Positions 8,733 through 19,782 of a stretch of DNA of 64,000 nt are shown piece after piece. The DNA is taken from positions 620,001 through 684,000 of the forward strand of contig CAWHEG010000031.1 of assembly GCA_963828405.1 (NCBI GenBank), written 5' to 3'. Each line of letters begins with the position of its first letter. The first letter of the stretch is position 1. A program made the position numbers and the translations under genes. The notes below the pieces were generated by a model, which was not told the DNA's origin, did not search any database, and saw nothing but the letters and a program-made list of their open reading frames with translations. The DNA is from JANMJD01 sp963828405 (GTDB taxonomy: Bacteria > Actinomycetota > Acidimicrobiia > Acidimicrobiales > Ilumatobacteraceae).

Positions 8733-10076
8733 TCAGTCGAAGGCCCTGATGATCGCTCCGTAGCCGCTGTCACACGGCGGGACGACCCGCCGATGGTGCT
8801 CGTCGCCTACCTGCCGAGCCGTGCCGGCGGGGATGAACCAACCGGCGGAGTCGATGAACATCCGGCCACCCCCGTTGGTCACCACCCTTGTCTGGCGGGA
8901 ATCGACGGACACGATGAACCTGTTGACCGTGTAACCGTCGCCCCGATGCAGGCACGAATCGACCCACTCGGCCAGCCGCAGGCTGACGTGGGGGTCGATC
9001 GCCGCGCCGTCGGGCCGGTGGATCTCGAAATGGACGTGGGGCACCGACTGCTCGGCGTTGCCGCTGTCGCCCATGAAGGCGACGACCTGGCCGGCGCGCA
9101 CGATGCTGCCGTCGGCGATGCCGGCGGCGAACCGCCAGGTGCCCTCGTCGGCGCCGTCGTCGGTTGCCGGGGTGTCGTTGTTGACGTGGTAGTAGCGGTA
9201 GTCCCAGCCCTCGGCGTCGGTGATCACGAACCCCCAGCCGGCGGTGGGGTGGTCGACGACGACGTGGGTGACGACGCCGTCGGCGGCAGCGAGCAACGGC
9301 TGCAGGCGCACGCCGACGATGTCGTTGCCGAGGTGGTGGCGGGGGCACTCCTGCCCGCCACGGCAGTCACCCCAGTCGTCGTAGAAGCTGACCGGCCCGG
9401 CAACGGGGAACCGGATCGAGCGGACCGGCCAGCCGTCGTCGGGGCGCACGGGCAGATCGCTCGGCGGCACGTCGGTCGACCCGGCACCGCCCGGATCGAC
9501 CACCGCCGGATCGACCACCGCCGGACCGACCACCGCCCGCTCGACCACCGCCGGATCGACCATGCCCGACCCGACCACGCCCGACCCGACACCGCCCGGA
9601 TCGATCACCGCGGGATCGATCACCGCCGGATCGATCACCGCCGGATCGACCAGGACGAGCGAACCGGCCGCCGGGACAACGGCCTCGGTGGCGTCGAGGC
9701 CCGCCTCGCCGGTGTCCGGGTCGACTGCCGCGTCAGCCGGGACCACCCCGACGACCGGATCGAGCGGGAAGCCGTCCGGGGTGGTGGCCACGGGCTCCGT
9801 TTCGACGTCGTCGGCGATGCCGACGCCGGAACGCGCCTCGGCGTCGGAGGAGGCGAGCGCGAACAACCCGAAGGCGAGGAGGCCGACGACGGCGACGGCG
9901 ACGGCGAACTTCAGCAGGGGGCGACGGACCCGCCGCACCTCGTCGCCCGGCAGCGCGGTGGAGCGGACGCCGGCCGAATCGCCGCCCAACACGGAACGCA
10001 CGAACAGGTCGACCTCACGGTCGAGCCTCTTGGCGTCATCGACGATCTCGAACCGGGGGTTTCCGCGCACACGCAT
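8733..10076 (-). CDS. Membrane-anchored M23 (LytM) family metallopeptidase with DPAV repeats
   Basis: Predicted cell-wall endopeptidase or LytM-type adaptor. N-terminal cytoplasmic segment (about 55 residues), one membrane helix (LLKFAVAVAVVGLLAFGLFAL), an extracytoplasmic linker with tandem DPAVI/DPAVV pentapeptides (encoded by the repeat at 9491-9655), then a peptidase domain. Zn ligands are visible as HHLGND (HxxxD) and PHVHFEIH (HxH); the second part LLAAADGVVTHVVVDHPT is the usual beta-strand. All metal ligands are retained, so it is likely catalytic. After the domain comes a roughly 75-residue C-terminal tail of unknown role. The start is taken as the ATG at 10076; a GTG at 10130 would add 18 residues. 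The cytoplasmic part RLDREVDLFVRSVL is not recognised. Confidence 0.82.
   Translation of the reverse strand: MRVRGNPRFEIVDDAKRLDREVDLFVRSVLGGDSAGVRSTALPGDEVRRVRRPLLKFAVAVAVVGLLAFGLFALASSDAEARSGVGIADDVETEPVATTPDGFPLDPVVGVVPADAAVDPDTGEAGLDATEAVVPAAGSLVLVDPAVIDPAVIDPAVIDPGGVGSGVVGSGMVDPAVVERAVVGPAVVDPAVVDPGGAGSTDVPPSDLPVRPDDGWPVRSIRFPVAGPVSFYDDWGDCRGGQECPRHHLGNDIVGVRLQPLLAAADGVVTHVVVDHPTAGWGFVITDAEGWDYRYYHVNNDTPATDDGADEGTWRFAAGIADGSIVRAGQVVAFMGDSGNAEQSVPHVHFEIHRPDGAAIDPHVSLRLAEWVDSCLHRGDGYTVNRFIVSVDSRQTRVVTNGGGRMFIDSAGWFIPAGTARQVGDEHHRRVVPPCDSGYGAIIRAFD
9491..9655. repeat. Degenerate tandem 15-bp repeat encoding (I/V)DPAV
   Basis: Units of the form GGATCGA(T/C)CACCGCC repeat in tandem with drift and a few interrupting units (CCCGACCCGACCACG type). 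They lie inside the M23 peptidase gene, keep frame, and produce the pentapeptide linker. Slippage at this array would change linker length in steps of five residues. Confidence 0.8.
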
Positions 10077-10226
10077 ACGGTGATTGAGACGCCCGCGCGG
10101 ACCGTGGATGACGCCCGATCCACCCCGCACAGCGTCGATCAGGCCGTCCGACCCCTCTCCGTGTGGCCGCCAGCCGGAGTTCGGGCCAGACGGGTCAAGA
10201 TCGACGCGTCTGGCGTCAATACATGT

Positions 10227-11465
10227 TCAAGCAGTGGCCTTGACGGCCGCGGCGATCGCCGTCAGCGCCGTGTCGACCTCGCCGGCCGTCACGACCAGCG
10301 GCGGCATCAGGCGCACCGTCGTTGCATAGGTGCCGGCGTTCATCATCAACAGGTGCGACTCCTCGAGGCTGTGCCTGATCACCGCGGCCACCCGGGCGGG
10401 CTCGGCGAACTGCACGGCGTTCATCAGGCCGAGACCACGCACCTGCGTGATGCCGGTGTCGGAGGCCATGAGCTCGCGCAGTCCGGCGCGCAGCTGTTCG
10501 CCGCGGGCGTTGACGTTCTCCATGAAGCCGGGCTCGGTCAACACGTCGATCGTCGCCAGCGCCGCCGCGCAGCCGATCGCGTTGCCGCCGTAGGTGCCAC
10601 CGTGGGCGCCCGTCGGCCAGCGGGCCATCAGCTCCGCCGAGGCGCCGAGCGCCGAGAACGGGAAGCCGGAGGCGATCCCCTTGGCCATGCAGACGATGTC
10701 GGGCTGCAGGTCGAAGTGCTCGACGGCGAACATCTTGCCGGTGCGACCGAAGCCCGTCTGGACCTCGTCGGCGATGAACAGGATCCCGTGCTCCTTGCAG
10801 ATCGCCACGATCCCCTCGATGAAGCGGGCAGGGGCAGGAAGATAGCCGCCCTCGCCGAGCACCGGTTCGAGGATCGCCGCCGCCGTCTCCTCGGGCGCCG
10901 TCTGCGACTTGAGCAGGTGCTTGAAACCCCACAGCGCGCGGTCGATCTCGGCTTCGGGGTCGGCGGCCAGCGGGTCGGGGAACGGCGCGACGAACACTCC
11001 GGCGGGCAGCGAGCTGTAACCGCCGCGATAGCCGGTCTTCGAAGTGGTCATCGCCATCGCCATGTGCGTGCGACCATGGAACGATCCGGAGAAGACGATG
11101 ACATTCGGCCGGCGCGTGGCCGACTTGGCCAGCTTGACGGCGGACTCCGTGATCTCCGCGCCCGAGTTGGCATAGAAGAACGTGTCGATGCCCGCGGGAC
11201 TCAGATCGGCGAGGCGGGCGGCCAACGGCTCGAGCAGATCGTGGGTGTAGCAGTTGACCTGGGCATGGATGAACCGCGCGGCCTGGCGCTGGATCGCCTC
11301 CACGACGTGCGGGTGGCAGTGACCCGTCGAGACCACGGCGATACCCGCCGTGAAATCGAGGTACTCCTGGCCGTCGGTCGTGTAGACCCACGAGCCCTTC
11401 CCGTGGCTGACCTGCAGATCACTGACCTTGAACCAAACGGGGGCGAGATGGGACGGCGTTGTCAT
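10227..11465 (-). CDS. Class III PLP aminotransferase (GabT/ArgD-like)
   Basis: PLP-dependent omega-aminotransferase of 412 residues. Features: TAGIAVVSTGHCHPHVV at the N-terminus, FFYANSGAEITESAVKLAK, the FHGRTHMAM loop, the PLP-phosphate-contacting IADEVQTGFGRTGKMF with the cofactor-binding Asp, and the Schiff-base lysine in MAKGIASGFP. These match 4-aminobutyrate/acetylornithine-type enzymes; the substrate cannot be fixed from sequence. Start is the ATG at 11465 (MTTPSHLAPV). It is divergent from the Fic gene, and the inverted repeat at 11582-11630 lies between them. No succinate-semialdehyde dehydrogenase or arginine biosynthetic genes are adjacent. Confidence 0.9.
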   Translation of the reverse strand: MTTPSHLAPVWFKVSDLQVSHGKGSWVYTTDGQEYLDFTAGIAVVSTGHCHPHVVEAIQRQAARFIHAQVNCYTHDLLEPLAARLADLSPAGIDTFFYANSGAEITESAVKLAKSATRRPNVIVFSGSFHGRTHMAMAMTTSKTGYRGGYSSLPAGVFVAPFPDPLAADPEAEIDRALWGFKHLLKSQTAPEETAAAILEPVLGEGGYLPAPARFIEGIVAICKEHGILFIADEVQTGFGRTGKMFAVEHFDLQPDIVCMAKGIASGFPFSALGASAELMARWPTGAHGGTYGGNAIGCAAALATIDVLTEPGFMENVNARGEQLRAGLRELMASDTGITQVRGLGLMNAVQFAEPARVAAVIRHSLEESHLLMMNAGTYATTVRLMPPLVVTAGEVDTALTAIAAAVKATA

Positions 11466-11581
11466 GCCGACAGCGTACGCTCCGCCGGCCAACGTGGCGA
11501 GGGGAAGATCGGCAGGGTCCACCGCGCTGCGGTGTCCGGCGGCCGACTCGCCGGCCCTGGCACGGCGGTACGGGCACGGCG

Positions 11582-11630
11582 GGCTATCGCGCAGAAATCC
11601 TCACAATGGAGTAGTTTTCGCGCGATAGCC
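11582..11630. promoter_or_regulatory. Perfect 11-bp inverted repeat, candidate operator of the Fic gene
   Basis: GGCTATCGCGC (11582-11592) and its exact reverse complement (11620-11630) flank a 27-base AT-richer spacer. With a one-base gap the arms extend through a shared GAAA. It ends 18 bases before the GTG used for the Fic gene, whose N-terminus resembles AbiEi antitoxins, proteins known to bind inverted repeats in their own promoters. The pairing of site and binder is inference; it could also form an RNA stem. Confidence 0.55.
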
Positions 11631-11648
11631 ACCCACGCAACGCCCGAG

Positions 11649-13122
11649 GTGTTCTTCGCCGACGACAAGGCCGGCAGTCAGCACGCCATGCGCCTGGTGA
11701 AGCGGGGCGACGCTGTTCGGTTGGCGCCCGGGGTGTTCGCCCGGGGGAACGAGCGCCAGGCTATCACAGCCGTGACCAGGCACTGGCGGGCGATCGTGGC
11801 ACGGGAGATACCGGGGGCGGTGATCACCGATCGCTCGGGACCCGACCCTCGGCCGCGGGCCGGGAGGCTGTACGTCTCGCACCCGACACGGCGCCGTCCG
11901 CTGCATCTGCCGGGCCTGACCGTCGAGTGCCGGATCGGGCCCGGCCCGATCGAGGGGGACCTGCCGATCGCCGAAGGGTTGTGGGCCGCCTCGCCGCAAC
12001 GGTGGGTGCTCGACAACACGCGTCGGTCACGCGACCGGGGCGCCGGGCGGCGCACGCTCGACGACCACGAACTGGCCACCGCCGTCGACCACCTCGCCTC
12101 GATCGCCGAGGGACGGCTGGCCAACGTGCGTCGTGCGCTGGAGGGGATCGCCGACCGCGCCGGCGATGGTGTCGATGTCGCCCGGGCCGATGCGCTGCTC
12201 GGCGCAGCGATGGGCACCCGACCCGACGTGGCCTCCGCATCGGAGGCGCTGACCTCGCGTCAGCGTGGCCGGCCCGTCGACTGGAGCCGGGTCGCCCTCT
12301 TCGACCGCGCCGCCGAGGAGCTGGCGACGAGCCCGCCCGTCGAGCATCCGTCACGGCCGGCACCCACGCTCGCCTTCTTCGAGGCCTACTTCTCCAACTA
12401 CATCGAGGGCACGACGTTCGAGCTGTTCGAGGCGGCGAACATCGTGATGCGCGGCCACCGGCCCGAGAACCGGGCCCACGACACCAGCGACGTGCTCTCC
12501 ACGTTCGAGCTGGCCACGGACGCGGTGGCGGCCGAGGTGGCGAGCGACGGCGAGGAGTTCGTCGAGCTGATCCTGCGTCGCCACGCCCGCTTGATGGCCC
12601 ACCGCCCCGGCACGGAGCCCGGCAGGATCAAGAGCATCCGCAACCGGGTCGGCGACCACATGTTCGTCGACCCCGCTCATGTCTACGGCACGCTCCTGGC
12701 CGGGTGGGAGCGCATCGCCGGGCTTCGTTCGCCGTTCCAGCGGGCGGTGATGACCCACCTCGTCGTCGTCGAGACCCACCCGTTCATCGACGGCAACGGC
12801 CGCATCGCCCGTCTGGGACTGAACGCCGAACTGTCGGCCGGTGGCCAGTTGCGCCTGGTGATCCCCACGGTGTTCCGCAACGACTACTTCGCCGGGCTGC
12901 GGGCGGTGACGGTCAACGGACTGATCGACCCGCACGTGCAGATCATGCGCTTCGCCTGGGACTGGACGGCGTCGGTCGATTGGACCGACTACGCCTCGGC
13001 CGAGGCGGACCTCGTCGCCTCGAACGCGCTCGAGCCGCCCGAGGCGGCCGACGAGGGGCACGGCCTGCGCCGGGTAGAGCACATCGGTCTCGCCCGGCCC
13101 CTGCCGGCTCAGCCGTTCCGAC

Positions 13123-13133
<11 letters not shown>
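11649..13133 (+). CDS. Fic family protein with AbiEi-antitoxin-like N-terminal region
   Basis: Fic enzymes transfer AMP (or another nucleotide part) to target hydroxyls. The active-site loop THPFIDGNGRIARLG matches HPFxxGNGRxxR completely, so it should be competent. Ahead of the Fic core, SNYIEG fits the inhibitory-helix motif (S/T)xxxE(G/N), which puts an autoinhibitory Glu in the same chain (class II). The first ~130 residues (KAGSQHAMRLVKRGDAVRL, then APGVFARG, and VITDRS...WVLDNTRR) look like the winged-helix and following domain of type IV AbiEi antitoxins. The start is uncertain: GTG 11649 or ATG 11688. It converges on lon with an 11-base overlap. The domain combination suggests a self-regulated toxin-like protein; the N-terminal assignment is by eye. 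Confidence 0.85.
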
Positions 13134-15477
<2,344 letters not shown>

Positions 15478-15588
15478 GGCGACGGAGCGTAATCCGCGCT
15501 GCGCCTGTTTCAACAGGAAACCTGCGTCATGACGGCTCAGGTTTTCGGACGACCGACCCTCACGCAGAGCCGCGGCGGCCGTGGATGG

Positions 15589-16890
15589 TCACTGCTGGGC
15601 GGCGGCGAACTCCAGCGCCTCGTCCCACCCGGCCCGGCGGGCGACGAGGGCACGGAACGGCATCACGTACTTGGGCAGGCTGAGCCCGAGCGCGCCGCGC
15701 AGCAGGCCGTGCCGGCCGTACAGCGCGAGAAACCTGCCGTCCTCCGGCGAGCCGCGCACGATGCGGATCTCGACGCCGTCCCCGTCCTCACCCGGGCCGG
15801 ACCCGCGGCCGATGAACTGGACCCGCCGGTCGTACTGGTCGCTCCAGAAGAACGGAACGGCGGTGTACGCCTCGGTCGGCTCGCCGGCGGCCTCGCGCAG
15901 CAGGTTGGCCGCGGCGATCGCTCCCTGCTCACTGGCGTTCGTCCAGTGCTCGACGCGCATCTCCTCGTCGAACAGCTGGTTGGGCCAGCGGACGCAGTCC
16001 CCCGCGGCGTAGACGTGCGCCACGTCGCGGGCGCGCAGGGTGGCATCACAGACCACACCGTCGCGAAGCTCCAGCCCGCTGCCGGCGAGCCACCCGGTGA
16101 CCGGCGCCACCCCGACACCGACCACGACGACGTCGGCCGAGACCAGCGACCCGTCCCCCAGGCGCACGCCGCCGACCCGCCCACCGGCCCCGCCGCCGAC
16201 CCGCCCACCGGCCCCGCCACCGACGCGGTCGCCGGTCCGCCCCCCGCCCTCGATCGCCGCCACCTGCACGCCACAGCGGATCTCCACCCCGTTCTCGGCG
16301 TGGAGCGACGCCACCGCCCGGCCCATCTCCGCCCCCAGCCCGCGCACGAGCGGAGCCGCCGCCGCTTCGAGCACCGTGACCTGACAGCCCCGCGCCCGGG
16401 CGCTGCAGGCGACCTCCAGCCCGATGAACCCGGCGCCGACGACGACGACCCGCACCCCCTCGCGGAGTTCGGCCCGCAGGGCGAGCGAGTCGTCGAGTGT
16501 GCGCAGGACGTGGATGCCGTCCAGGTCGGGCTGGCCGGGGAGGCGGCGGCACGCGGCACCGGTGGCGATGATCAACCCGTCGTAGCAGACCGTCCGACCG
16601 TCGGCGAGGACGACGGTCCGGGACTCGAGGTCGAGGCTCGCCGCCGCCACACCAAGGAGCATCTCGAGGCCGAGTTCGGCGATCGACTCCGGCCGGCGCA
16701 GGGCGATGCGATCGGGCTCCCACTCGCCGGTGAGCACCTTCTTCGACAACGGGGGGCGGTCGTACGGCTGGTGGCCCTCGGCGCCGATCATGGTGACGGC
16801 TCCCTCGAAGCCGCACGAGCGCAGCGACTCGCAGGCCCGCAGCCCGGCCAGCGAGGCGCCGACCACGACAACCCGATCCAGGCCGCTCAT
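15589..16890 (-). CDS. FAD-dependent ferredoxin reductase-like oxidoreductase
   Basis: Pyridine-nucleotide:ferredoxin reductase type flavoprotein (rhodocoxin/putidaredoxin reductase group), 433 residues. FAD dinucleotide fold VVVVGASLAGLRACESL, the YDRPPLSKK segment, LIIATGAACRRLP, the NAD(P) fold VVVVGAGFIGLEVACSA, and the C-terminal FAD motif VYAAGDCVRWPN followed by EHWTNASEQG. Between the second fold and the GDGSLVSADVVV strand sits an unusual Gly/Arg repeat from a 24-bp duplication (16171-16218). Its ATG overlaps the stop of the upstream aminotransferase (ATGA), so both are translated from one message. No ferredoxin or P450 gene is next to it, so the electron acceptor is unknown. Confidence 0.9.
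   Translation of the reverse strand: MSGLDRVVVVGASLAGLRACESLRSCGFEGAVTMIGAEGHQPYDRPPLSKKVLTGEWEPDRIALRRPESIAELGLEMLLGVAAASLDLESRTVVLADGRTVCYDGLIIATGAACRRLPGQPDLDGIHVLRTLDDSLALRAELREGVRVVVVGAGFIGLEVACSARARGCQVTVLEAAAAPLVRGLGAEMGRAVASLHAENGVEIRCGVQVAAIEGGGRTGDRVGGGAGGRVGGGAGGRVGGVRLGDGSLVSADVVVVGVGVAPVTGWLAGSGLELRDGVVCDATLRARDVAHVYAAGDCVRWPNQLFDEEMRVEHWTNASEQGAIAAANLLREAAGEPTEAYTAVPFFWSDQYDRRVQFIGRGSGPGEDGDGVEIRIVRGSPEDGRFLALYGRHGLLRGALGLSLPKYVMPFRALVARRAGWDEALEFAAAQQ
16171..16218. repeat. 24-bp perfect tandem duplication inside the flavoprotein gene
   Basis: Two identical 24-base units (first at 16171-16194, second at 16195-16218) followed by a partial third copy. In frame they encode GRVGGGAG repeated, an extra flexible insertion in the flavoprotein. 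Confidence 0.85.
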
Positions 16891-18170
16891 CGGGAGGCGA
16901 CCTCGGCATCGAGCGCCCGGCGGGTCACGGCGACCATCCGCTCGATCTCGTCCTCGGTGACGATGAACGGCGGCCCGAACAGGATGGCGTCCTGCACCGG
17001 TCCGCTCCCGGCCGGGTAGATCCACACGTCGTCGTCGAGCGCCCGCTTGACCACCTCGAGGGCAAACTTCGGGGCGGCCGGGAAGGGCTCGCCCGTGGCC
17101 CGGTCGCTGACCAGTTCGATGCCGTAGAACAGGCCGCGGCCGCGCACCTCGGCCACGTGCGGATGGTCGTCGAACTCGGCGTGCAGCCGCTCGCCGAGGC
17201 GCAGCCCGATCGTCGCCGCCCGGGCGAGGAGGTCCTCCCGCTCGAGGATCTCGAGCACCTTGGCCGCCGCCGCGCAGGCCCCGTCGACGCCGCTGAAGGT
17301 GAAGTACATGAACCCGGCGTCGGCCAGCGGCTCGGCGACGCGGGCCGTCGTCGCCACCATGCCGATCGAGACGTAGCCCCCGCCGAGACCCTTCCCGCCG
17401 AAGACGACGTCGGGGGTGATCGGGAAGTGCTGGTGCCCCCACGTCCTGCCGGTACGGCCGAATCCCGTCATCACCTCGTCGGCGATGATCAGGATGTCGT
17501 GGGCTGCGCACACCTCGGCGATCGCCCGCCAGTACTCGTCGGAGGCGGTGAGGCAGCCGCCGGCCGCGCCGGTGATCGGCTCGAAGATGAAGCCGGCGAT
17601 CGTCGACGGATCCTCCGCCTCGATCAGCTTCACCGCCGCCTCGGCGTCGTTCCACGGCACCTTGGGGAACGGCAGCATGAGCGGATCGAAGCCGCTGCGC
17701 CGCCCGGAGTGGCTGCCGACGGCCAGGGTGCCGGTGGTGATCCCGTGGAAGCTGGGGTGCCGTCCGACGACCTTCCAACGGTCAGGGCGCCCCTGGGCGA
17801 GCTGGTAGGAGCGGGCGAGACGCAGCGTCGAGTCGGCCGACTCCCCACCGCCCGAGGTCAGGAAGATGTGATCGAAGCCGGCCGGCAGCCAGCCCGCCCG
17901 GAGACGATCCTGCAGGGCGAGGCGGTGCTCGGTCGGCCACGACGGCACGACGTAGGCACCGCCGGCCATCACCGCGTGGACGGCGTCGGCCACCTCGCGC
18001 CGGCCGTGGCCGATGTTGGCGACGATCGCGCCCCCGGCGGCGTCGAGGATCCGCCGGCCGTCGTCGGTGATCAGCGTGCTGCCCTCACCGCCGACGACGG
18101 TCGGCCCGTAGCCGCCCGGCGTGAAGTGGTAGCGGGCGTCAGCGGACGCGTTCTTCGGTGTGGCGGACAT
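16887..18170 (-). CDS. Class III aminotransferase
   Basis: PLP-dependent omega-transaminase of 427 residues. Visible: LDAAGGAIVANIGHG, the substrate region FLTSGGGESADSTLRLAR, FHGITTGTLAVGSH, cofactor Asp in LIIADEVMTGFGRTGRTW, PLP lysine in FGGKGLGGGYVSIGM, and the C-terminal ILFGPPFIVTEDEIERM typical of catabolic omega-amine transaminases. Substrate unknown. Its stop overlaps the start of the flavoprotein, and its own start overlaps the end of alkB by 32 bases, so the three genes form one transcription unit. A transaminase feeding an oxidoreductase is a common catabolic pairing, but an alkylation-repair dioxygenase upstream is odd. Confidence 0.9.
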   Translation of the reverse strand: MSATPKNASADARYHFTPGGYGPTVVGGEGSTLITDDGRRILDAAGGAIVANIGHGRREVADAVHAVMAGGAYVVPSWPTEHRLALQDRLRAGWLPAGFDHIFLTSGGGESADSTLRLARSYQLAQGRPDRWKVVGRHPSFHGITTGTLAVGSHSGRRSGFDPLMLPFPKVPWNDAEAAVKLIEAEDPSTIAGFIFEPITGAAGGCLTASDEYWRAIAEVCAAHDILIIADEVMTGFGRTGRTWGHQHFPITPDVVFGGKGLGGGYVSIGMVATTARVAEPLADAGFMYFTFSGVDGACAAAAKVLEILEREDLLARAATIGLRLGERLHAEFDDHPHVAEVRGRGLFYGIELVSDRATGEPFPAAPKFALEVVKRALDDDVWIYPAGSGPVQDAILFGPPFIVTEDEIERMVAVTRRALDAEVASR

Positions 18171-18834
18171 GGCCCCCAGTCTCGCGCTCGCGCTCGTCGG
18201 AGAAGTCGCCCGTGCCGTGCCGGTAGGTGATCGAGATCCGGGGACCGGCGTGCGCCACCTTGGGAACCGCGTGCTCCCAGCGGTCCTGGCTGGCGCCGCC
18301 CATCACCAGCAGATCACCGTGGCCGAGCTCGAGCCGGCGGGCGCGCCCGCCGCCCCGTGGGCGCAGCAGGAACGGGCGCCGCTCGCCGACGCTGACGATG
18401 GCGACGACCGGCTCGGTCACCCAGTGCCGGTGGCGGTCGCCGTGCCAGGCGACGGAGTCGTGCCCGTTGCGGTAGTAGTTGCAGCCGACCGAATCGAAGG
18501 CCAGCCCGTAGTGGCGATCGAGGGCCCCGAGCATGTCGGCCATCACCGCCGACGGCAACGGGCGACCGGTGGCCGGCGTCCACCACCAGATCAGGCGCGG
18601 TTCGTCGACGATCCGCGCGTACATCGCGACCCGTCGCCGGCGCCACTCGAGCCGCTCGGCAAGGTCGGCGAAGACGGTGTCGGCCCCGGCCAGCCAACCG
18701 GGGAGGTGGTCGTACCAGCTGGTCGCGTCGAGCTCGACGCGCCGGATGCCGCCCAGCAGCGGATCGACCCGCGGTTCCCCGCCGTCGAAGAGGCCGCCCT
18801 GCCAGGCGGCCGTCCGGCCCGGCCGTTCGATCAC
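18139..18834 (-). CDS. alkB: AlkB-type 2-oxoglutarate/Fe(II) dioxygenase
   Basis: Oxidative demethylase that repairs 1-methyladenine and 3-methylcytosine in DNA or RNA. The core shows the iron-binding HxD in SVAWHGDRHRHW, the distal His in WEHAVPKV, and the 2-oxoglutarate-binding Arg pair in RISITYR. Upstream are SWYDHLPGWL and MYARIVDEPRL, usual for actinobacterial AlkB homologues of about 210-230 residues; the version from GTG 18834 is 231 residues. Longer starts (GTG 18849, TTG 18885) exist. The chosen start places a LexA-box-like sequence directly upstream. An AlkD-like glycosylase lies 0.9 kb away, so two alkylation-repair genes are near neighbours, on either side of a methyltransferase. 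Confidence 0.88.
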   Translation of the reverse strand: MIERPGRTAAWQGGLFDGGEPRVDPLLGGIRRVELDATSWYDHLPGWLAGADTVFADLAERLEWRRRRVAMYARIVDEPRLIWWWTPATGRPLPSAVMADMLGALDRHYGLAFDSVGCNYYRNGHDSVAWHGDRHRHWVTEPVVAIVSVGERRPFLLRPRGGGRARRLELGHGDLLVMGGASQDRWEHAVPKVAHAGPRISITYRHGTGDFSDERERETGGHVRHTEERVR

Positions 18835-18841
18835 CGAATTG

Positions 18842-18857
18842 GCGTACACATGTTCGA
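18842..18857. promoter_or_regulatory. LexA/SOS-box-like element upstream of alkB
   Basis: GCGTACACATGTTCGA matches the actinobacterial SOS box TCGAAC-N4-GTTCGA at 10 of the 12 specified positions, with one perfect half site (GTTCGA). It lies within 25 bases upstream of the alkB start used here and about 60 bases from the divergent methyltransferase start. A single imperfect box in GC-rich DNA can occur by chance. Confidence 0.35.
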
Positions 18858-18918
18858 TTGTGCCGGAGATGCGCCCCTTCGTCAAGGGGTCGTGGAACCG
18901 TTCGGCGAGACTGACGCG

Positions 18919-19782
18919 GTGCAGCCCATCGTCATCGACGACCCGAGCGATCCGCGGCTCGGCGATTACGTCGCCCTCAACGACGTCGCCCTGCGCCGGG
19001 CGACCGAGGATCGCGATGGCGTGTTCCTGGCCGAGGGGATCAACGTCGTGCGCCGCCTTGTCAGCTCCCCCTACCGCATCCGCTCACTGCTCCTCGTCCC
19101 GCAGAAGTTCGAGCGCCTGCGCGGCGAGCTCGAACAGGGGTGGCCGCCGGACGCGCCCGTCTACGTCGCCGAGCGCACGGTGCTCGCCCAGGTCGCCGGA
19201 TTCGACATCCACCGCGGGGTGATCGCCTCGGCCGAACGCGGCCCGGGCGCGACCATCGACGACGTGACCGCCGCCGGGACTGGCCTGATCGTCGCCCTCG
19301 AAGGGATCAACGACACCGAGAACCTCGGGGCGATCGCCCGCACGGCCCGGGCGTTCGGGGCCGGCGCCCTGCTGCTCGACCCGAGATGCGCCGATCCGCT
19401 GTACCGCCGGGCGGTCCGGGTGTCGATGGGCGAGATGCTCCACATCCCGATCGTGCGGGTCACCGCCCGCCGCTGGCCCGACGAGACGTTCACCGTGCTC
19501 CGTGCCGCCGGCTACCGCGTGGCCGCCCTCACCCCGGCGCCGGACGCCGTCGACATCCACGACTGGCCGTCGTCCGAGCGGATGGTCCTCGTCCTCGGCG
19601 CCGAGGGCCCGGGCCTCTCGCCCGGTACGCAGCGTGCCGCCGACGTCCGCCTGCGCATCCCGATCGCCCCGGGCGTCGACTCGCTGAACGTGGGACACGC
19701 TGCGGCGGCCGCCCTGGCCGTGCTCGTTCGGCCAGTCGGCCGGCGGACGCCCGGCGACCCGGTCAGTGGCGGACCCGCCTGA
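18919..19782 (+). CDS. SpoU/TrmH family RNA 2'-O-methyltransferase
   Basis: SPOUT-class enzyme that methylates ribose 2'-OH in tRNA or rRNA using S-adenosylmethionine. The 287-residue protein has an N-terminal substrate-binding domain (RDGVFLAEGINVVRRLV) and the knotted catalytic domain with the three family motifs: NLGAIARTARAFGA, VLGAEGPGLS and IPIAPGVDSLNVGHAAA. Target RNA cannot be told from sequence. GTG 18919 is preferred because homologues begin close to IDDPSDPRL; an in-frame GTG at 18892 is possible. Divergent from alkB, convergent with the alkylation repair gene (20-base overlap). Confidence 0.9.
   Translation: MQPIVIDDPSDPRLGDYVALNDVALRRATEDRDGVFLAEGINVVRRLVSSPYRIRSLLLVPQKFERLRGELEQGWPPDAPVYVAERTVLAQVAGFDIHRGVIASAERGPGATIDDVTAAGTGLIVALEGINDTENLGAIARTARAFGAGALLLDPRCADPLYRRAVRVSMGEMLHIPIVRVTARRWPDETFTVLRAAGYRVAALTPAPDAVDIHDWPSSERMVLVLGAEGPGLSPGTQRAADVRLRIPIAPGVDSLNVGHAAAAALAVLVRPVGRRTPGDPVSGGPA

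Noticed and set aside
9491..9655. Possible CRISPR array
   Set aside because: Tandem 15-bp units without spacers, in frame within a gene.
8793..11648. Very long open frame on the + strand running into the Fic gene
   Set aside because: It lies opposite the M23 peptidase and aminotransferase, has shadow composition (Asp/Arg/His-rich) and no domain until the AbiEi-like region.
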